A stretch of DNA of 64,000 nucleotides from an uncultured Clostridia bacterium (GTDB lineage: Bacteria; Bacillota; Clostridia; Christensenellales; Aristaeellaceae): contig CAMNKK010000001.1 in NCBI GenBank assembly GCA_946542235.1, positions 48,771 through 112,770 on the forward strand. The letters are read 5' to 3'. The notes beneath the pieces are model-generated. The model worked only from the letters and a program-made list of their open reading frames with translations, was not told where the DNA came from and made no database searches. Positions 60,133 to 64,000 of the stretch are shown here, piece after piece. The position numbers and the translations under genes are program-made. Every line of letters begins with the position of its first letter. The stretch's first letter is position 1.

Positions 60133-61658
60133 CCCTGCAGCCCTCCCAGCTCCTTAAACAGCTCCCTGTTCGCACAGTAGAGCTTCCGATACAGCGCATA
60201 TACCTTTGCATATTTGGGTACATTTTCAGGAATCGGGTCCTGGGCGGGATTTACGCGAATCATCTTCCGGCAGGCTTCCTCCACGGAAGGATAGAGACCG
60301 GCTCCAACACTGGCCAGGATCGCCACGCCGAGGGCGGGCCCTTCCGTATTCACTGTTGTCGCCACGGGGCAGTTCATTACATCGGCCAGCATCTGACGCC
60401 AGAGGCGGCTCTTTCCGCCGCCGCCGCAGGCCAGCATAGTCTCCGGTGCCACACCCATTTCTGCCAGAACCTGCAGACAGTCGTTCAGGCTGTAGCTTAC
60501 GCCTTCCATCACCGCCCGGAGCAGATCCCTGCGCTGATGCATCGCGCTCAGTCCAAAGAAAATTCCCCGGCAGTCGCTGTCCAGATGCGGGGTCCTTTCC
60601 CCCATCAGATAGGGAGCATAAATCAGCTTGTTGGCGCCGATAGGACTCTTTGCCGCTTCCTGGTTCGTCAGCTCGTAGGCATCCACGCCCATCTGTTCGG
60701 CCGCAGTCTTTTCTGCCGCGCAGAAATTGTCCCGGAACCATTTCAGGCTCAGTCCTGCCGCCTGGGTTACACCCATCACATGCCACGCGCCGGGAACAGC
60801 ACAGCAGAAGGTATGCACGCGGCCCTTGGGGTCGATGGCCAGCTGATTCGTGTGGGCAAAAACAACGCCGCTTGTCCCGATGGTTGTAAAGGCCTTTCCG
60901 TCCTCTACCACGCCGGTGCCCACCGCAGCCGCCGCGTTGTCCCCGGCTCCGCCGACAACCAGCGTCTTCTCGCTCAGTCCTGTCTTTGCGGCAGCTTCCG
61001 CAGAAACATGCCCTGTCACTTCGCAGCTTTCATAAACCTTAGCCAGCATGCTCCTGTCGATATCCAGTATCTGCAGCAGCTCATCGCTCCAGCAGCGGTT
61101 CGGTACATCCAGCATCTGCATTCCGCTGGCATCGGAAACCTCCGTCGCGAAATCGCCCGTCAGAATATACCGCACATAATCCTTGGGCAGCAGCACATGC
61201 TTGCATCTTGCATAGTTTTCCGGTTCATGCTTTCTGACCCACATCAGCTTGCTCAGGGTAAATCCGGGCAGCGCGGGATTGGCGGTAATCCGGATCAGAT
61301 TCTCGTATCCCACCTTCTCGGTAATCTCTTCGCATTCCTTTGCCGTCCGCTGGTCACACCAGATAATGGACGGGCGGATTACTTCGCCCTTTTCATCCAG
61401 CATGACCAGGCCGTGCATCTGACCGCTGATACCCAGCGATATCACATCTTCCGCAGCCACACCACTCCGGGTCAGTACAGTTTTGATCGTACTGATTGCG
61501 GCATTTGCCCAGTCAGAAGGGTTTTGCTCCGCCCAGCCGTTCTGCGGCTGGGCCATCGGATATTCCACTGTAGAAGAGCAGATTCCCTTTCCCTCCTGAT
61601 CAAAAAGCACAGTCTTTGTTCCGGATGTTCCAAGGTCAATACCAAGTACATATTTCAT
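60129..61658 (-). CDS. xylB: Xylulokinase
   Basis: Phosphorylates D-xylulose to xylulose 5-phosphate, feeding the pentose phosphate pathway. The 510-residue FGGY kinase has VLGIDLGTSGTKTVLFDQEG, SGQMHGLVMLDEKGEVIRPSIIWCDQRT (typical XylB), VGGAGDNAAAAVGTGV and ACGGGGKSRLWRQMLADV. The length and QMHG motif favour xylulokinase over glycerol kinase. The start MKYVLGIDLG follows GGGGGAGAG. A perfect promoter and a cre-like site lie upstream. xylA and a transporter are not in the window. Confidence 0.94.
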   Translation of the reverse strand: MKYVLGIDLGTSGTKTVLFDQEGKGICSSTVEYPMAQPQNGWAEQNPSDWANAAISTIKTVLTRSGVAAEDVISLGISGQMHGLVMLDEKGEVIRPSIIWCDQRTAKECEEITEKVGYENLIRITANPALPGFTLSKLMWVRKHEPENYARCKHVLLPKDYVRYILTGDFATEVSDASGMQMLDVPNRCWSDELLQILDIDRSMLAKVYESCEVTGHVSAEAAAKTGLSEKTLVVGGAGDNAAAAVGTGVVEDGKAFTTIGTSGVVFAHTNQLAIDPKGRVHTFCCAVPGAWHVMGVTQAAGLSLKWFRDNFCAAEKTAAEQMGVDAYELTNQEAAKSPIGANKLIYAPYLMGERTPHLDSDCRGIFFGLSAMHQRRDLLRAVMEGVSYSLNDCLQVLAEMGVAPETMLACGGGGKSRLWRQMLADVMNCPVATTVNTEGPALGVAILASVGAGLYPSVEEACRKMIRVNPAQDPIPENVPKYAKVYALYRKLYCANRELFKELGGLQG

Positions 61659-61682
61659 TGCATTCTCTCCCCCAACCACAAA

Positions 61683-61696
61683 ATATAGCGGTTCCA
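61683..61696 (-). promoter_or_regulatory. Possible CcpA cre site in the xylB leader
   Basis: On the minus strand TGGAACCGCTATAT matches 8 of 11 defined positions of the cre consensus TGWAANCGNTNWCA. It lies just downstream of the expected transcription start, a common roadblock position for CcpA. Confidence 0.4.
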
Positions 61697-61706
61697 AAGT
61701 GTTTTT

Positions 61707-61735
61707 ATTATATGATTGTGTTTTGTCTCTGTCAA
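61707..61735 (-). promoter_or_regulatory. Promoter of xylB-nrdR, perfect sigma-A consensus
   Basis: TTGACA and TATAAT with a 17-bp spacer on the minus strand. A promoter this strong for a sugar kinase suggests that control is by repression. Confidence 0.88.
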
Positions 61736-61787
61736 GCCTGTCGCGGCTGGCTTCCGGCCTTGATGCACTGTCACCCTGCTCCGCTTT

Positions 61788-62432
61788 TTACTTCTTGAGT
61801 TCCTCAATCACCTGATAGCTGGCCAGAATCACCAGCTTTGTTTTTTCATCTATTTCCGCATCCACATCCGGTGGAATGCTGATCCGTTCATCCTGACGGA
61901 GAGCCACTACATTCGCCCCGTAACGGCTTCGCAGCTCCAGAGTCCTGATCGTTTTTCCGATCCAGTTTTCCGGCGGCTCAATTTCAACAATGCCGTATTC
62001 ATCGGAAAGCTCGATATACTCCATAACTCCGGCATGCGTCATGCCCAGCGCAAGCCGGTCCGCCACTTCCCTTTCCGGAATAATTACCTGGTCGGCTCCC
62101 AGCTTGACCAGAATATCCCGGTAGGTATCGTCGTGTGCCTTACAGATGATGTAGTCTACCTTCAGCGCTTTCAGATTCATCGTAATCATTGCGGAAGCCG
62201 CCAGGTCCGATCCGACGGCCACAATCGCCCGCTCGAAGCTCCCCACGCCCAGGCTTTCCAATACATCCCGGTCCCGAGCATCCGCTGAAACAGCCCGGGT
62301 AACCCTGTCGGCTATTTTGTCCACCAGCTGTTCATCGTTGTCGATTGCAAGTACTTCCTCTCCGCATTCGTACAGCTTGGTCGCAATCTCTGCGCCAAAT
62401 CGTCCGAGACCGATTACCACATATGATTTCAT
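61788..62432 (-). CDS. ktrA: Potassium uptake regulatory subunit KtrA (TrkA family)
   Basis: Cytoplasmic gating ring of the Ktr potassium channel-like transporter. The 214 residues comprise a Rossmann RCK_N domain (SYVVIGLGRFGAEIATKLYE with GxGxxG, ADARDRDVLESLGV) and an RCK_C domain (VEIEPPENWIGKTIRTLELR). Its length, half that of E. coli TrkA, makes it the KtrA type. The start MKSYVVIGLG follows GGAGAG. Follows ktrB by 49 bp. Confidence 0.94.
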   Translation of the reverse strand: MKSYVVIGLGRFGAEIATKLYECGEEVLAIDNDEQLVDKIADRVTRAVSADARDRDVLESLGVGSFERAIVAVGSDLAASAMITMNLKALKVDYIICKAHDDTYRDILVKLGADQVIIPEREVADRLALGMTHAGVMEYIELSDEYGIVEIEPPENWIGKTIRTLELRSRYGANVVALRQDERISIPPDVDAEIDEKTKLVILASYQVIEELKK

Positions 62433-62481
62433 GTCATTCTCTCCTGTCTCCGCATATTGTTTTGCCGTTTCCAGGGTTACA

Positions 62482-63855
62482 TCAGCCAATCAGCAGATCC
62501 GTGTTGGCATATCTGTATTTTTCTCCCGCAGGCTTCTTCCGCAGGAATCCTACGCTGATCGTCAGCACACCGACCCTTCCGAAGTACATCAGCAGCATGA
62601 TCAGCCATTTCGCAGGCACGCTCATCCGGGCTGTTCCTCCCGCGCTCAGCCCCACCGTTCCGACAGCAGACATGGATTCAAACAGGCTGTCTGTAAAATC
62701 AAGCGGCGATGTGGCGCAGATCACCGTTGCCCCAAAGAAAGCCATGGAAACCATCAGAATAAAAATCACGATGGAATTCAATACCTGATCGTTGGATATG
62801 GTCCGATGAAAGATATTGGAGGTCTGATGGCCTCTCAGCCTGTTCCAGAGGAAGACCATCAGCACAACAAAAGTCACGGTTTTCATTCCGCCGGCTGTGG
62901 ATCCGGACGACCCGCCGATCATCATCAGGAAGATGGACACCGCCTTTCCCGCCGGTGACAGCATTCCCTGGTCCAGCGCTGCAAATCCTGCCGTCCTCAG
63001 GGTAACGGACTGAAAGAAGGCAGCCAGCAGTTTCTCCGGGACTGATAGAGGTCCAAGCGTATGCGGGTTGGCCCATTCCAGCAGCGCAAATAACGCAGAT
63101 CCTCCCAGCAGCAGGACTCCGCTGGTTATCAGGACCAGCTTGGTATATACGCTCCACTTCCGGGGCTTTTTCAGCCGCACCACCTCATCCCATACCAGGT
63201 ATCCCAAGCCGCCGAGAATAACCAGCGCGCTCAGCGTCAGGCAGATCACAGGATCCTTCTGATAGATCATGAGGCTGGTTCCGGGAGTCTTGAACCCCAG
63301 AATATCAAATCCTGCATTGCAGAAAGCGGATACCGCGTGAAAAACGCCAAGCCGGATCGCCTGGGCTGCCGGATATTCCACGGAAAACCGCAATGTCAGA
63401 ATGATCGCTCCGGCGCCTTCGATAATAAACGTCCGCATCAGAAGCTTCTTCTGATGCTGTACGATATCCCCCATGCCGAAGGCCCCGGTTGTCTCCGCCA
63501 TCATCATCTGCTGCTGAATGGAAATCTTTCTTCTCAGGCTGAAATAAGCCAGGGATGTAACGGAAACAAATCCAAGCCCGCCGATCTGAATCATTCCGAG
63601 AATAACGGTCTGTCCGAACGCGCTCCACTGGGTCCATGTATCCGCCAGCGTCAATCCTGTAACACAGGTTGCGGATGTCGCCGTGAAAAGAGGCAGCAGC
63701 ACCCCTGCGCTTTGCCCGTTCCGGGAGGAAATCGGAAGCGCAAGCAGCGCCGCACCCAGAATAATCAGGGCGATAAACACCAGTGAAACAACCAGACTGA
63801 TGCTGAATGGCCTTCGCTTTTTCCAGGGCTTTCTTCCCTTCTGATTCTTTTCCAT
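62482..63855 (-). CDS. ktrB: Potassium uptake membrane subunit KtrB (TrkH family)
   Basis: Membrane subunit of a potassium uptake system, often sodium-coupled. The 457-residue protein has four M1-P-M2 repeats; the filter-type sequences are TATSATCVTGLTLADT, HAVSAFCNAGFDIL, QSVTLRTAGFAALDQG and SMSAVGTVGLSAGG. Each has the central glycine. Its N-terminal 20 residues are strongly basic. Promoter-like elements lie upstream near the window edge, and ktrA follows, so a ktrBA operon is likely. Confidence 0.94.
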   Translation of the reverse strand: MEKNQKGRKPWKKRRPFSISLVVSLVFIALIILGAALLALPISSRNGQSAGVLLPLFTATSATCVTGLTLADTWTQWSAFGQTVILGMIQIGGLGFVSVTSLAYFSLRRKISIQQQMMMAETTGAFGMGDIVQHQKKLLMRTFIIEGAGAIILTLRFSVEYPAAQAIRLGVFHAVSAFCNAGFDILGFKTPGTSLMIYQKDPVICLTLSALVILGGLGYLVWDEVVRLKKPRKWSVYTKLVLITSGVLLLGGSALFALLEWANPHTLGPLSVPEKLLAAFFQSVTLRTAGFAALDQGMLSPAGKAVSIFLMMIGGSSGSTAGGMKTVTFVVLMVFLWNRLRGHQTSNIFHRTISNDQVLNSIVIFILMVSMAFFGATVICATSPLDFTDSLFESMSAVGTVGLSAGGTARMSVPAKWLIMLLMYFGRVGVLTISVGFLRKKPAGEKYRYANTDLLIG

Positions 63856-63920
63856 TCCTGCATCCCTTTCCTGCTGGCAGCGTTCATGAAATCCGTTTTT
63901 TCTCTATGCTGCCTTCGTCT

Positions 63921-63949
63921 ATTTTACTAAATACATCCATTTCAGTAAA
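63921..63949 (-). promoter_or_regulatory. Promoter and inverted repeat upstream of ktrBA
   Basis: TTTACT and TAAAAT on the minus strand with a 17-bp spacer. TTTACT (63923-63928) and AGTAAA (63944-63949) are inverted repeats with a 15-bp gap that overlap both hexamers. No ydaO/c-di-AMP riboswitch is visible in the short leader. Confidence 0.55.
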
Positions 63950-64000
63950 GTTTCATTCTGCTTTTTTTCGTTACTGGTTTCTGTCTTCCGTATCCTTTTC

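Noticed and set aside
1..64000. tRNA/rRNA genes, CRISPR arrays, insertion sequences or prophage genes
   Set aside because: No T-arm/anticodon patterns, spaced direct repeats, transposases, integrases or phage structural genes were seen by reading both strands.

Overview
The window reads as a chromosomal segment of an anaerobic, fairly GC-rich member of the Bacillota (class Clostridia). Evidence: an Asp23-AmaP-DUF2273 envelope-stress set in front of nusB, the XpaC/TelA pair, a Gram-positive L10 leader, consensus sigma-A promoters often carrying a TRTG extension before the -10, KtrAB-type potassium uptake, a sodium-pumping oxaloacetate decarboxylase and ATP-type PEP carboxykinase. A gut or rumen Christensenellales-like lineage is plausible, but this is inference only. 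I see no phage, insertion sequence, CRISPR array, tRNA or rRNA gene. The window is almost entirely housekeeping genes, about 63 CDSs, with intact frames.

Left part (1-11,900, minus strand): 5' part of dnaX, an HHH protein, cysS and an unknown membrane protein form one operon from a strong promoter near 2,980. Next come a split transketolase with an unknown coiled-coil protein, then an Hsp70 paralog without its lid, a DUF5685 protein, a cysteine-tailed J protein, a zinc-ribbon membrane protein and an M18 aminopeptidase. A self-cleaving XRE/S24 repressor has a palindrome that exactly fills its own promoter spacer.

Central metabolism (11,900-20,650): argF and pckA converge on a shared terminator. 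An oad operon (alpha, small membrane subunit, separate biotin carrier, beta) and pgk-tpiA follow. PckA and the decarboxylase meet at oxaloacetate.

Long minus-strand block (20,650-33,650): thiI, DUF6106, ispA, xseB, xseA, folD, a Kae1-like protein, nusB, DUF2273, amaP and asp23, then aspS-hisS and a secreted SH3/peptidoglycan-binding protein.

Plus-strand block (33,700-47,100): rplJ-rplL with an L10 leader; xpaC-telA; a fused dephospho-CoA kinase/lytic transglycosylase whose 3' end overlaps a solute-binding protein gene by 89 bp; prmA-rsmE-mtaB-hit-rpsU; a TRM11-like methyltransferase and a divergent Rho whose ATPase residues are substituted.

Right part (47,100-64,000): tdk-udk, rpmE, a CPA2-type antiporter, an ArsB/SLC13 permease, a type IIA topoisomerase pair with mixed gyrase/topo IV features, ybaB-recR-rmuC-galM, xylB-nrdR under a perfect-consensus promoter with a cre-like site, and ktrB-ktrA.

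The items most worth a second look are the CoaE-transglycosylase fusion, the Rho with altered catalytic residues, the 89-bp overlap, the S24 repressor operator and the 5'-terminal hairpin of the pckA mRNA.
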